DNA from: Pirellulaceae bacterium
GTDB lineage: Bacteria; Planctomycetota; Planctomycetia; Pirellulales; Pirellulaceae
Assembly: GCA_013002105.1 (NCBI GenBank)
Contig: JABDKS010000890.1
Span: 1 to 45,231, forward strand
DNA: 45,231 nucleotides
Direction of reading: 5' to 3'
Of this stretch, positions 8,492 through 18,129 are shown one piece after another. Position numbers and translations under genes: made by a program. The notes under the pieces were generated by a model. It was given only the letters and a program-made list of their open reading frames with translations. It did not search any database and was not told where the DNA came from. Each line of letters begins with the position of its first letter. The first letter of the stretch is position 1.

Positions 8492-9201
8492 TGCAGAATT
8501 CTGTTCGATGCATTGTTGTCAGTTGACAAGATACAGCCCGCCGACCGGAGTTCACGCTGATCGTAAGTCGAATACGAGCTTCGATGAACCACGTAGCTGG
8601 TCGACTCATCCGCGTAGTGGCATCGCGAGAGTTTTTTTTCACGAATCGTGAGAGATGCTTGGCACCGTGCCGCACGGCTTTGATGTGTTTCAGCGGGAAG
8701 TAAGACAGCCAGGCAGTAGATCCCCCGTCTCTGCTCGCGCTCAAGGCCGACTTCACGTCCGAAATCCAGGCATGCAGAGTCAAACACATATTTCTGGATG
8801 CCGAGTTTCGAGAGATACACCGAGAGTTGTCGCGAAGAGCGTTGCTTCTGCTGCACTTTATTGTTCTTCGATCTGATGCTGCCACGCCAATTGGTTCAAA
8901 GTGCCTTACGGGCTGCCGTGGCATTTCCCACAGGACGCGTCCGTCTACTGAGTTAGGCGACGCTGAGACTTAAGACACTACCAATAGAAGTGTGATGCTG
9001 TCGGCGTTGTGCCGCTTTTGTTGCACATTCGCGATAGCCTTTGCTTGCATGCACCGATGGCGTGAAACATCTACCACGTTACGTTTCTATTGCTGAGCCG
9101 GATTCTGGCGTGCTATAGGAGATCGAAAACCTTTACCGCCAAAAAATCGTGCCCGTCGCGGTGCGCGATTCTGCAGTACTCTTTCACATTAAAGGTTCAC
9201 C
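8492..9201. other. Gap of about 700 bases, no supported gene
   Basis: The interval separates two divergent genes. Long open frames exist on both strands around 8650-8870 (for example a minus-strand frame with SKLGIQKYVFDSACLDFG), but no start, ribosome site or known motif supports any of them. The second copy of the dispersed repeat is at 8829. The good Shine-Dalgarno (AAAGG) just before 9202 belongs to the DUF1353 gene. The content of 8650-8870 may be a decayed gene. Confidence 0.4.
8829..8870. repeat. Dispersed repeat, copy B
   Basis: The first 25 bases match positions 2645-2669 with a single A/G difference, in the same orientation. The next part is a diverged ACTTTATTGTTCTTCG stretch comparable to copy A. 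It is non-coding here too. Confidence 0.6.
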
Positions 9202-10257
9202 ATGACTATGCAAGGGTCGGTTAGCAACAGTCGTAGCGACACTCGTCAGAATGGAGAAGTCTGTCGTCCGGTGACAACCGTGGTGGAAAAAAAGAAGGCA
9301 CATCATCGGCTCGCCCGCGTGGGGCAGATAATCGCCATGGTTTCTCTCGTTACGACCGCATTGTTGGGTTGCACGCCGACCTCCACACCGGACTCAACTG
9401 ATTTTGGCCGATTCGAAGGTGAGGTTGTGGCGGTTTGGTCGGCGGATGGTCGCGACATGATATTGCGCGAACCCTTTACGTACATCGACAGCCATGCCCG
9501 GGTGTGGACCGCGCCAGCTGGAGCAACAGTCAATGGTGCTTCGATCCCGTCCGCTTTTTGGTCATTCATCGGTGGGCCATTCGAAGGTCGCTATCGCAAC
9601 GCGTCGGTGATTCACGATGTCGGTTGCGAACTGATGACGAACTCCTGGCAGGACGTTCATCAAATGTTCTATGAGGCCTGTCGATGTGGTGGGGTCGATG
9701 AAACCGAAGCCAAGATGCTTTACTACGCTGTCTATCACTTCGGGCCACGCTGGGAGCCGATTTCCGACGGTGCGGGAAATGCTCAGGTGGTCCGGCTTGA
9801 TCCCGTGCCGCCAACGCCCGACGAGCTTAACGAACTGGAAACATTCGTCGTCCAGGAGAATCCGACTGCCGAAACGATTCGCAATCACGATCGACGCAGT
9901 TTGCACTCACATGCGGGCAGGTATTTCCACGGCTCGGCGCGAAGCCAGCCGAGCGATTTTGCTAGCCGATGGCAGAGCCAGGAAGCCAGCGAGCGACGAG
10001 GCCGCCGATCCGGGCCGCGTGAGTTGACGCCCGAAAGTGAAGAACAGATCATCGGCATTGTCCAAAGTCACATCGTTTCACAAACCGGCCAAGAGCGACC
10101 GGCCGCCTACTCTGTGACGCCGCAGCGTGGCGGCTATCGCGTAGACGTACAATTCGTTCATGAGAACGCCGACGGCCAAGCAGCCGCCGACCCTGGAGGG
10201 AGGAGCGTCGCGTTTGTATCGGGTCGCGGCCAACTGATCGAATTCGTCAGCCGGTAG
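9202..10257 (+). CDS. Lipoprotein with DUF1353 domain
   Basis: The 351-residue product starts at the ATG at 9202 (Shine-Dalgarno AAAGG six bases upstream). It has a long basic N-terminus, a hydrophobic helix and the lipobox LLGC with Cys57, so it is probably a lipid-anchored envelope protein. The DUF1353 (PF07087) region spans about residues 65-190, with the signature WTAPAGATVNGASIPSAFW, FIGGPFEGRYRNASVIHD and a final YYAVYHFGPRW. DUF1353 is also known from phages and has no established activity. The conserved His-Asp (VIHD) and Asp/Glu residues suggest a hydrolase-like site, which is inference. The C-terminal third (residues 215-351) is basic and polar, then forms a small alpha/beta domain. 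Confidence 0.82.
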   Translation: MTMQGSVSNSRSDTRQNGEVCRPVTTVVEKKKAHHRLARVGQIIAMVSLVTTALLGCTPTSTPDSTDFGRFEGEVVAVWSADGRDMILREPFTYIDSHARVWTAPAGATVNGASIPSAFWSFIGGPFEGRYRNASVIHDVGCELMTNSWQDVHQMFYEACRCGGVDETEAKMLYYAVYHFGPRWEPISDGAGNAQVVRLDPVPPTPDELNELETFVVQENPTAETIRNHDRRSLHSHAGRYFHGSARSQPSDFASRWQSQEASERRGRRSGPRELTPESEEQIIGIVQSHIVSQTGQERPAAYSVTPQRGGYRVDVQFVHENADGQAAADPGGRSVAFVSGRGQLIEFVSR

Positions 10258-10732
10258 TGGCTTTCTCAATACACGGTTCGCGTTCGGTTCGCGTTCGGCT
10301 CGCCAAATCGAGAGTCTGCGCGAATACTGTTTGTCCCGGCGTACTCTTTTCCATCTGTGGACGTAGCCCTACCGGGCGACTCGCAGGTGATCGACTCGGT
10401 TGGCCATTCTCTGGCGGTCCGTTCTTACAGTCTCTGGCATTGTCGTTGCAACTGGCAACGTCGGCGGATGTCGTCAGACTGGCAGTCCCGAGCGCATTGG
10501 ATCGTGACGTATTTGTTCACGTGTCAAACGCAACCAACCGCCAAGGTCGATCCTCGCTGAGTGTTTCCCCGACGACAGCTATCTGGGCGAATAGAACGGC
10601 CAGTGTTGAATTGTGTTTCGATAGGGGCCTCGTCAATGGGATGGCCCAAATGGGTGACTCATCGAAAGTTTCGATGACTTATGCTACACAAGTAATTGCC
10701 TCTTCATCCCTAGGTCTACAGTGTTGCGTGTT
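10258..10732. other. Gap of about 470 bases upstream of the DUF3124 gene
   Basis: A frame is open through most of this interval from a GTG at 10257, but its product is arginine/serine-rich without motifs and overlaps the end of the previous gene. I regard it as chance. I see no clear promoter, hairpin-plus-T terminator or repeat. A GTAGCCCTACCGGGCGAC stretch near 10365 resembles the GC-rich elements seen in other gaps. Confidence 0.4.
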
Positions 10733-11374
10733 ATGTCCAGTAAAGTCGCCGTAGCAGATACCGACAAGTTTATGCGGCAGTTCAAACTCCTGATTGGCGG
10801 GGTTGTGGCGCTCTTCGTCGTGCCCCTGATCATCTATGCGATCTACATGGAGCAACGACTTGGCGCGTTTGAGGACACTCTGCGTCACAGGGGACCTCAG
10901 ACGCTGCAGGTGGACGAGATCACTCGCGGTGACCTATTTCACCTGGCGGCAAATCCCGTTGAGGGACAAGTCGTTTACGTTCCCGCCTATTCGCATATCT
11001 ACCACGGCGACGGCGATCCGTACCTTTTGACCATCACACTGAGCGTCCGCAACACGAGTATGGACGACGAGATCGTTGTGAAATCAGTTCGGTACTTCGA
11101 CACGAATGGAAAGGAAGTGAAATCCTATCTCGAAAAACCGGTCCGCCTACCTGCGCTCGGAACGACTGAGGTGCTCGTCGAGCGAGACGACGCATCCGGC
11201 GGCAGCGGGGCGAATTTTCTCGTCCAATGGTACGCCAACAACCCAGTGACGGAGCCGATCATCGAAGCGGTCATGATCGATACGAACTCCCAGCAAGGAA
11301 TCTCTTTTGCTCGACGCGGTTCGGTGATCAGCGAAGTGGTTTCTCGCTCGCAAGATACTGAGTCGGGCCAATAA
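10733..11374 (+). CDS. Membrane-anchored DUF3124 protein
   Basis: The preferred start is the ATG at 10733 (213 residues); a GTG at 10721 is possible. One transmembrane helix lies at about residues 18-37 ([20 protein letters not shown]). A DUF3124 (PF11322) domain follows: [40 protein letters not shown], then [14 protein letters not shown] and [19 protein letters not shown]. The domain probably lies in the periplasm as a beta-sandwich. The family occurs in cyanobacteria and marine bacteria and is functionally uncharacterised. The gene appears to be transcribed alone. Confidence 0.86.
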   Translation: MSSKVAVADTDKFMRQFKLLIGGVVALFVVPLIIYAIYMEQRLGAFEDTLRHRGPQTLQVDEITRGDLFHLAANPVEGQVVYVPAYSHIYHGDGDPYLLTITLSVRNTSMDDEIVVKSVRYFDTNGKEVKSYLEKPVRLPALGTTEVLVERDDASGGSGANFLVQWYANNPVTEPIIEAVMIDTNSQQGISFARRGSVISEVVSRSQDTESGQ

Positions 11375-12010
11375 CTCCCGCCGTGCAGAAAATCGTCACG
11401 ACGCTCGCACCGTTTAGCAATGGACCGAAGATATCAAGCGATATCCGGTACCAAAAACCGCGCCGTTACTGTGGAAGTCAAGCTGCTCCCAAAGTTGGAT
11501 CTCTATTGCATACTGGCAACAAAGCGATGGCTCGACCCAGACAGAACCGCCATCATTGGGAAGAATTCGTTTAGCACACGACGCCCATGCGATCGTCCCT
11601 CGAATCGCTCTTGTTGAACGTGCGACACCGCTGGCCGGCTAACCACGAAAGAGACGAAGCACACGAATAGTTTGCTCAGCCAAGAGCGGTTGATGAATGG
11701 TTGATCAATCAGATCGGAAACACCAAAGTCTACTACGGAAACGGATTCCAGTTTCTAGCGTGTCCAACGTGTTTTTCGTGGTCGATCCAGCCCCTATTCA
11801 CCGTGGTAGCAGTGGTGCGTGCAAGCACAGCACCCTACGGCTTCATCCATCGCAAGAAGTCATGCTGCTGCGATGCATTCAAGCTGGTTTTGGATGGACG
11901 GCGTGATGCTTGAATCAGCCAAGCAGCCATCATTTCGGTCGCTCTGCTAGGCTGGTATTTGCCGTTTTGCGATCACCGGGCAGGGCGGGGAAGAACAACA
12001 CAATGTCAAA
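11375..12010. other. Gap of about 640 bases, nothing recognised
   Basis: No gene, RNA or mobile element is evident between DUF3124 and the first CNNM gene. Two overlapping frames at 11697-11913 have no motifs and no ribosome site. The stretch ACCACGAAAGAGACGAAGCA at about 11641 resembles the ACCACGAAAGACACGAAG words seen between planctomycete genes. Confidence 0.4.
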
Positions 12011-13063
12011 GTGAGTGTAAACGTGACAATCTTTTTGATCTCCATCGTGGTTGTGCTCGCGGTGTCAGCGCTTTGTTCGGTCAGCGAGGCGGCGCTTTAC
12101 GCTGTACGTCGACCGTATGTCCGGCAACTGGCCGAACAAGGCAGCCGGTCGGGGCAGTTGTTACTCGGCTTCAAAAACAACATGGAGCAGCCAATCTCTG
12201 CCATTCTGATCGTTAACACGGTCGCGAACACTGCGGGAGCCGCCGTCGCCGGAGCTCAAGCCCGCGTATTGTTTGGCGAAATTGCGCTGATTTGGTTTTC
12301 GTTGGCGTTTACACTCTGCGTGCTATTCTTCTCCGAAATCGCTCCCAAAGTCATTGGCGTTGTCTACAGCCGACCCGTCTCGCGAGCGATCGCCCTGCCT
12401 TGGGCAGCCGGAATCGCCATGCTGTTCCCGATCATTTGGTGTATCGAAAAACTGTCACGACTGATCAAGCCTGACCGTGTCTTTGCGGCGCCCGAAGAGG
12501 AAGTGCACCAGCTTGCCATCATCAGCGCCGAGGAAGGTAGCATCATGCCGTACGAGGCCGAGATGGTGCGCAACGTTTTACATCTGGACAAAGTCCTTAC
12601 GCGCGAGATCATGACACCGCGACCGGTCGTCATGAAACTGCCCTCGGACATGACTTTGCGGGAGGTATCCGAGAAACACAAAGATTTTACGTACTCAAGA
12701 ATTCCAGTTTACGATTGTGATGATCCGGAAACCTGGAAAGGCATCGTGCTGGCCCGCGATATCCTTTCTGGTTTAGCCAAGGATCAGTTCGATACCAAGC
12801 TGGAAGAAATCTGTTTACCGATCTACTTTGTCTCAGAGAAGACACCCGCGCATGTTGTGTTGAGGACTTTCTTGAAACGTCGCGTCCTACTGTTTGGTGT
12901 ATCCGACGAATATGGAGACATTACTGGCGTTGTTACTTTGGAAGACGTGATGGAATCGGTTCTTGGCCAAGAGATTGTCGATGAAGTGGATTCCGCTGTT
13001 GATATGCAGGAAGTCGCTCAACTACGAAAACGTCGGCATTCCCGAGATCAGCCGAATGAATAA
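12011..13063 (+). CDS. CNNM/CorC-type protein (DUF21 plus CBS pair)
   Basis: The 350-residue product begins at a GTG at 12011. A DUF21 membrane domain occupies residues 1-150 and carries SEAALYAVRR and NTVANTAGAAVAG, with FFSEIAPKVIGV at the third helix. A CBS pair follows at about 190-330 (REIMTPRPVVMKL, YSRIPVYDCDD, ITGVVTLEDVMESVLGQEIV). The C-terminal CorC_HlyC domain found in the two larger paralogues in this window is absent. Family members act in Mg2+ or Co2+ efflux or regulate divalent-cation balance; the CBS pair binds adenine nucleotides with Mg2+. Transport direction and ion cannot be read from sequence. It converges with the next gene. Confidence 0.88.
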   Translation: MSVNVTIFLISIVVVLAVSALCSVSEAALYAVRRPYVRQLAEQGSRSGQLLLGFKNNMEQPISAILIVNTVANTAGAAVAGAQARVLFGEIALIWFSLAFTLCVLFFSEIAPKVIGVVYSRPVSRAIALPWAAGIAMLFPIIWCIEKLSRLIKPDRVFAAPEEEVHQLAIISAEEGSIMPYEAEMVRNVLHLDKVLTREIMTPRPVVMKLPSDMTLREVSEKHKDFTYSRIPVYDCDDPETWKGIVLARDILSGLAKDQFDTKLEEICLPIYFVSEKTPAHVVLRTFLKRRVLLFGVSDEYGDITGVVTLEDVMESVLGQEIVDEVDSAVDMQEVAQLRKRRHSRDQPNE

Positions 13064-13209
13064 ACGTTGTGCATCGTTGCCAGTGTTACGATCATTCATC
13101 ACGGACTTCATTGGCACAGCCCACCACAATCGAGACGATCATCGAAACAATTGCGACAGGCGATTTCACTTTAAGCAACTTAACTTGCATCCATCCGGTC
13201 GGATGAACA

Positions 13210-15447
13210 TCATTGAACGGTACGATCAAGCCACAGGGCGATTTCTTCTGGATCATCCATGATCTTGAATTGTTCGATATCGTCGTCGTCGATGCAGCCC
13301 TTTTCTTGCACCGTTTTTCGAAGCCAGTCGAGCAGTGGATTCCAAAAATCGCTTCCTGCCAGCACCACAGGAAACTTGGCCAGTTTCTTGGTCTGGATCA
13401 GCGTGAGTGACTCGAAGAACTCGTCGAATGTGCCGAAACCACCGGGGAAAATCACAAATCCGCGTGAGTACTTGGCGAACATCATTTTTCGAACAAAGAA
13501 ATAGCGACAGGTATAGGACGCATCGCAGTAAGGATTCAGCGTCTGCTCATGTGGTAGTTCAATGTTAAGACCGATCGACGGGCTGCCGGCATCTCGTGCA
13601 CCACGATTGGCCGCTTCCATGATTCCAGGTCCACCACCGGTGATAATCGCAAAGCCACGCTCGCCGAGCGATTGACATGTTTGGTGAGCGAATTGGTAAG
13701 AGGAATCGGACTCCTGCAATCTCGCACTTCCAAACACGGCGACCGATCGGTGCCGACCCTGCAGGGCACGCGTCATGACTTCGATACCTTGAATCAAGTC
13801 GCTTTGAATTCGTAGCACGCGCCAAGGGTCTTCGTGAAGAAAACTGACCGAGCGGCGGATCGAACTGTCTAGGAACTCGAGGTCGGGGTCCTCGGGACCG
13901 ATCGGAAACAGCTCATTGACTTTTACCGGCTCGGCGGCCTCTGGGCCGGTAGCTTCGATCGCGAGATGCGAATCGCTGACAGGTAGTCGGGTGACTGCGA
14001 CAGAGATCGGCTGGCCGGACTCGACAAGGCTCGTTCCCTCGTCGTCGAAGTCGTGTTCCGTGCCATATTCGGGAACAGAAACATCGAATCCGAATCTCGA
14101 TTCGATGCTGTTCTGAAGAGCCAGCGATGCACTTTCTTCCCCGTGCGTCAAAAACACTTTCCGTGGTGGCTGCTCGAAATGGTTTAGCCATTGGAGCAAT
14201 CCAGTGCGATCAGCATGCCCCGACAGACCGAAAACTTGTTCGATTCTCGCGCTAACGTCGTACTCGCGCCCGTGGATGCGTACCGTTTTGTCACCTGAGA
14301 TCAATCGACGTCCCAGGGTGCCTTCGGCCTGAAAGCCGACAAATAGGATGGTTGATTCGGGTCGGCGAATATTGCTCCTGAGGTGATGTTTGATTCGTCC
14401 GGCATTACACATTCCAGCGGGAGCCATGATGATACAGGGGCCTTTGACATGGTTGATCGACTTCGATTCGTCAACGGTTCGCGTGAGTCTTAGGCCAGGA
14501 AAGTGCAGTGGCGGTTGATCACCCTCGATCGCTCGACGCGTTTCGTCGTCCAGCCAACTCGTGAACCGTCGAAAGATGTTGGTGACGTCATAGGCCATTG
14601 GACTATCAAGGAAGACAGAAACCTCAGGAATGCGATTCTTGTGGACCAAGCGGCTGACGAAGTACATCATTTCTTGGGCACGTTCAACGGCGAAAACCGG
14701 AATGACCAGATTGCCGCCACGTTTGAACGTTTCGTTGGCAATCGTCTCCAGTTGCTCTTCGACGCAGCCATGATCTTCGTGATCGCGATCTCCGTAGGTT
14801 GATTCCATCACCACGTAGTCCGCCCGACGAAAATAGGTCGGATCGTGAATCAGCGGCTTGTCGTGTTGTCCCAGATCTCCCGAAAAGATGATCGTTCTCT
14901 GGCGTCCTGATTCTTGAACCAAGATTTCCAGGCAGGCAGAGCCGAGGATATGACCTGCATCGTGCCATGTAACGGTGATCCCAGGAACAATCTCCGTCGC
15001 TACGTGGTAGTCGACTCCGCGAAAAAACTGGATCGCTTTTTCAACATCCTTGTCGTTGTAAAGTGGTACGACCTCGTGGGGTCCGGTTCGTCCTTCCTTA
15101 CGGTGACGTCGCCGCTTGTATTTGGCGTCCTCGGCTTGAATCTTGGCCGAGTCTTTCAGCATCACATCAGCCAATGCCACGGTCGGCCGAGTTGCGAAAA
15201 TTCTTCCGCGAAAACCGTCGGCGACGAACTTCGGTATCAACCCGATGTGGTCGATATGGGCATGAGTCACGACCAATGCGTCGATGTTTCCGGCCGCGAC
15301 GGGACAAGAATCCCAGTTCCGCGACACGTAATCACGTTCCTGCACCAAGCCACAGTCAATCATGACTCGCTTGCCGCCTGCCTCCAGGCAATAGCGTGAA
15401 CCAGTGACATTGCGGTTGGCCCCGAGAAAGGTGATTTTCAATTGCAT
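13210..15447 (-). CDS. Beta-CASP metallo-beta-lactamase protein fused to a LOG domain
   Basis: The ATG at 15447 has a Shine-Dalgarno (AGGGAA) close by and gives 745 residues. An upstream TTG extension is unlikely. Residues 1-190 are a metallo-beta-lactamase fold with THAHIDHIG (His62, His64, Asp66, His67) and SGDLGQHD. Residues 200-440 are the beta-CASP and RMMBL parts, with MESTYGDRDH, APAGMCNAGRIKHH, GLSGHADRTG and VFLTHGEE. These are the motifs of CPSF73/RNase J-like ribonucleases. After a linker, residues 568-745 form a TIGR00730/LOG domain, with GGGPGIMEAANRGA and FPGGFGTFDEFFE intact. LOG proteins cleave nucleoside 5'-monophosphates to base and ribose 5-phosphate. The fusion suggests coupling of RNA trimming to mononucleotide breakdown; that is inference. 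Both active sites look intact. Confidence 0.9.
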   Translation of the reverse strand: MQLKITFLGANRNVTGSRYCLEAGGKRVMIDCGLVQERDYVSRNWDSCPVAAGNIDALVVTHAHIDHIGLIPKFVADGFRGRIFATRPTVALADVMLKDSAKIQAEDAKYKRRRHRKEGRTGPHEVVPLYNDKDVEKAIQFFRGVDYHVATEIVPGITVTWHDAGHILGSACLEILVQESGRQRTIIFSGDLGQHDKPLIHDPTYFRRADYVVMESTYGDRDHEDHGCVEEQLETIANETFKRGGNLVIPVFAVERAQEMMYFVSRLVHKNRIPEVSVFLDSPMAYDVTNIFRRFTSWLDDETRRAIEGDQPPLHFPGLRLTRTVDESKSINHVKGPCIIMAPAGMCNAGRIKHHLRSNIRRPESTILFVGFQAEGTLGRRLISGDKTVRIHGREYDVSARIEQVFGLSGHADRTGLLQWLNHFEQPPRKVFLTHGEESASLALQNSIESRFGFDVSVPEYGTEHDFDDEGTSLVESGQPISVAVTRLPVSDSHLAIEATGPEAAEPVKVNELFPIGPEDPDLEFLDSSIRRSVSFLHEDPWRVLRIQSDLIQGIEVMTRALQGRHRSVAVFGSARLQESDSSYQFAHQTCQSLGERGFAIITGGGPGIMEAANRGARDAGSPSIGLNIELPHEQTLNPYCDASYTCRYFFVRKMMFAKYSRGFVIFPGGFGTFDEFFESLTLIQTKKLAKFPVVLAGSDFWNPLLDWLRKTVQEKGCIDDDDIEQFKIMDDPEEIALWLDRTVQ

Positions 15448-15541
15448 TTCCCTGCGTTGACGGATGTGTTGTTCTGTTCCATGTGCCAATCAGCCGAGTC
15501 GCGTGCGTGCCAGGCCACTGCGGTTGCGAGCGAAAACTAAA

Positions 15542-17266
15542 TTAACGATCCAGAGCCTTGTTTGATTCCACAGAGTGGTTGTCGGCTAACTTCTCTGCAC
15601 TGTGAAAATCCGTGGACACAATGCGCGCGATCCGTCGTGTCAACGTGTTGATTCGTTTAAAGTTCTCAAGAATATCTGTTTCAACTTTGAAGGCGGCTAG
15701 GCGGTTGGGTTCGTACGCTACCAAGCGTTTGGCCAAATGGGCGGTTGCTTTGTCGGCTAGCTCATTGACGCTGGTTTTGCTTTCAACTGCAGCGCGAGCC
15801 GCAATCTGATCGCTCGTACGTAACGCTTCAATTGACTGATCGAACGCCAAGCAAACTTCTTCGTGAACGGTGCGTAGCACATCAATCGTAGCGGGGCTGA
15901 CCGTAACTCCGAGTCGCATTCGTTTGACCGCGTCGATCAGAACATTGTTTTCGATCACATCACCGACATTCTCCAAGTAGTTTGCGACCCCAATATACTG
16001 ATGAAGCCGCGTCGACTGCGGCTCAATCAAATTCTGCTGTGACAGCTTTCCCAAGTAGGTGATGATCGTGCCGTGCAGCGTGTCGACGTCCTCGTCGGCC
16101 CGTCGAAGATTCGCGATGTCCCTTTGCGTTCCCGTTGTCGCTACACCGAGCGTCAGTTTCAACATCTGCTGATCCAACCCGGCGAGCCGGACCAACTCTC
16201 GACGCACCTGATCGAGCGCCAACGCGGGCTGTTCCAAGAACATTTCATCGAGGAACATTGGGCGGATGCCCTCGGGTTCCTCCTTTGCCGGGACGATCCG
16301 ATCGACCAGTTTCGATAACGGTCCAGTGAACCAAATGAACAGCAGCGTATTGCCGACGTTAAATAGGGTGTGTGCGTTTGCGATTTGACGTGGTGTATCG
16401 GCGGCAAGCCGGGCAGAACCACCGAGGTACTCCGCGGTTGGAGAAATGTGACGCACGATCTGCGCGAACTGGGGAATAAAAAACATCCACAGCAATACGC
16501 CGCCGACGTTGAAGAAAACATGAATCCATGCTGCCTGAACGGCTTCGCGAGGTCGACCCAGCGATGCAATGATCGCGGTGATGCAGGTGCCGATGTTTGC
16601 TCCGAAGATCAGTCCGATTCCTGATTCGAGCGAGATCAACCCCTGACTCGCCAGTACGATAACAATTCCTGTCGTGGCGGATGAACTTTGGACAAGGGCG
16701 GTAAAGATGATTGCGATCACGATGCTCAGGAGGGGACTCTGCATGTTTTGCATCGCGTCGATGAACGGTGCCCATTGACGTAGCGGACCAGTCGCATTGC
16801 TCATCAGTTCCATGCCGAAAAAGATCAGCCCCAACCCCATCAGGACCATGCCCCACTGCTTCGTCCGTTCGGACTTTGCCGCGACATCAACAAGAAAGCC
16901 GATTGCGATCATCAACAAGCCATACTTATAAATGTTGAAGGCAATGATCTGAGCGGTGATCGTCGTTCCGAGATTGGCACCAATGATGACGCCGATGGAC
17001 TGGCTTAACGTCAGCAGTCCAGCCGAGATGAAACCGACCACAAGTACCGTTGTGACGGAGGACGATTGGATCACGGCCGTGATCACCGTGCCGGCAATTG
17101 CGGCGGTAAATCGGTTCGCCGTCATTTTTGCCAACAGGTTTTTCATACTGCTGCCGGCAACCGTCTTCAGGCTCTCGGTCATTTGCCGCATACCAAACAG
17201 GAACAACGCCAGCCCGCCACCTAGGCCCGTCACCAAAACGCCGACTTCGAGCGAAGAAGAATCCAC
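15542..17266 (-). CDS. Na+/phosphate cotransporter family protein with PhoU-like tail
   Basis: The start is the GTG at 17266, fixed by a strong AAGGAG eight bases upstream. The 574-residue protein has two inverted Na/Pi repeats carrying the diagnostic QSSS motifs (ITAVIQSSSVTTVLVVGFIS and TALVQSSSATTGIVIVLASQ), each followed by a GANxGTxIT motif. Residues 1-330 hold eight or more helices. Residues 345-555 form a helical PhoU-like domain. The family imports phosphate with sodium (NptA type), and the PhoU tail usually regulates it. It begins 11 bases after the end of the truncated mechanosensitive gene, so the two share a transcript. Confidence 0.9.
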   Translation of the reverse strand: MDSSSLEVGVLVTGLGGGLALFLFGMRQMTESLKTVAGSSMKNLLAKMTANRFTAAIAGTVITAVIQSSSVTTVLVVGFISAGLLTLSQSIGVIIGANLGTTITAQIIAFNIYKYGLLMIAIGFLVDVAAKSERTKQWGMVLMGLGLIFFGMELMSNATGPLRQWAPFIDAMQNMQSPLLSIVIAIIFTALVQSSSATTGIVIVLASQGLISLESGIGLIFGANIGTCITAIIASLGRPREAVQAAWIHVFFNVGGVLLWMFFIPQFAQIVRHISPTAEYLGGSARLAADTPRQIANAHTLFNVGNTLLFIWFTGPLSKLVDRIVPAKEEPEGIRPMFLDEMFLEQPALALDQVRRELVRLAGLDQQMLKLTLGVATTGTQRDIANLRRADEDVDTLHGTIITYLGKLSQQNLIEPQSTRLHQYIGVANYLENVGDVIENNVLIDAVKRMRLGVTVSPATIDVLRTVHEEVCLAFDQSIEALRTSDQIAARAAVESKTSVNELADKATAHLAKRLVAYEPNRLAAFKVETDILENFKRINTLTRRIARIVSTDFHSAEKLADNHSVESNKALDR

Positions 17267-17277
17267 CGTTGCGCTCC

Positions 17278-17925
17278 TTATTGCTCAGTAGCGGATGGTG
17301 TGTCGTTTGTCTCGTCACGATCTAGCCGAAACGGAACGGCGATGGAGCGAACGTGCAGATCACGCTGCGGAAACGCAATTTCGATGCCGGCAATACGCAA
17401 CTCGCAGTGGAGCGTTTCGTCAATCGCATGTTTGGCCGGGAGAAGCTGATCCAGGTCGGGAAGGAAACATCGCAAGGTTAGACTCAACGTGCTATCACCA
17501 ACGGCATCCATGACCACGCTCGGTTGCGGATCATCCAACACCGTCGGGTGCGCTTTCGCGATGCCAGGCACCACTTCGCGCGATTGTTTTCTATCCAATC
17601 CACAGACAACTATAAGACGGGTTTCGTCAAGACGGCTTTGAACGTCCATCGTACCATGTTCAACAATGGTTGGCTCGCTATTGAGCTTGGCCTGGGTTGC
17701 CGGTTCATTGAGGGTTCGCCGGTAGCTCTCCACGATCCGCCCACGCTGGGTATCATCGAACTCGGTCGCAAGTTCGATTGCGGCTAGCTTGGTGCGAATC
17801 TGCTCCCTGCTGATCTCCGCCGCCGGAAGTTCCGAGACGGTATCCTGCGCGGGAGCGAGAGGAATAACGGATAACAACACCAGGCAAGAAACGATCGCCG
17901 CGCGGGCTACGGGACATGATGGCAT
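17278..17925 (-). pseudogene. Mechanosensitive channel (MscS type) gene lacking its pore
   Basis: The 215-residue frame begins with a signal peptide (MPSCPVARAAIVSCLVLLSV) and the start of a periplasmic helical domain (REQIRTKLAAIELATEFDD), as in long KefA/MscM-like channels. From about residue 120 it is the MscS C-terminal cytoplasmic alpha/beta domain: AKAHPTVLDDPQPSVVMDAV, LRCFLPDLDQL, IEIAFPQRDLHVRSI. No transmembrane helix or MscS beta domain lies between, so hundreds of residues that make the channel have been lost in frame. A protein could still be made, but the two ends would lie on opposite sides of the membrane in the ancestor. I call it an internal-deletion pseudogene. A shortened functional protein is possible. 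Confidence 0.75.
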
Positions 17926-18129
17926 CGATCGCTACTCTTGGAGTCGGACAGTCAGGTGTGCTTGAAAAAAACGGATCGGACCTCGTTTGTTCCAGGCTAA
18001 CAGGAGCATGGAAAAAGAGAACGTTGTCGATGGAAGATAGAGGCAAGTGCCATGCTGATACTGATGCATCACGCTCCATGTTTCAAGATTTCTGCGAGGC
18101 CGAAGGGCGTGTCGCGTCAAGCTGGGACA

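Noticed and set aside
8413..8924. Two overlapping minus-strand frames upstream of the SDR gene
   Set aside because: They run into the SDR start region, disagree in frame and show no recognisable domain. I described the region as a gap instead.
10257..10754. 165-codon frame starting with GTG inside a stop region
   Set aside because: It overlaps the DUF3124 start, has no motif, and is Arg/Ser/Val-rich as expected of a random frame.
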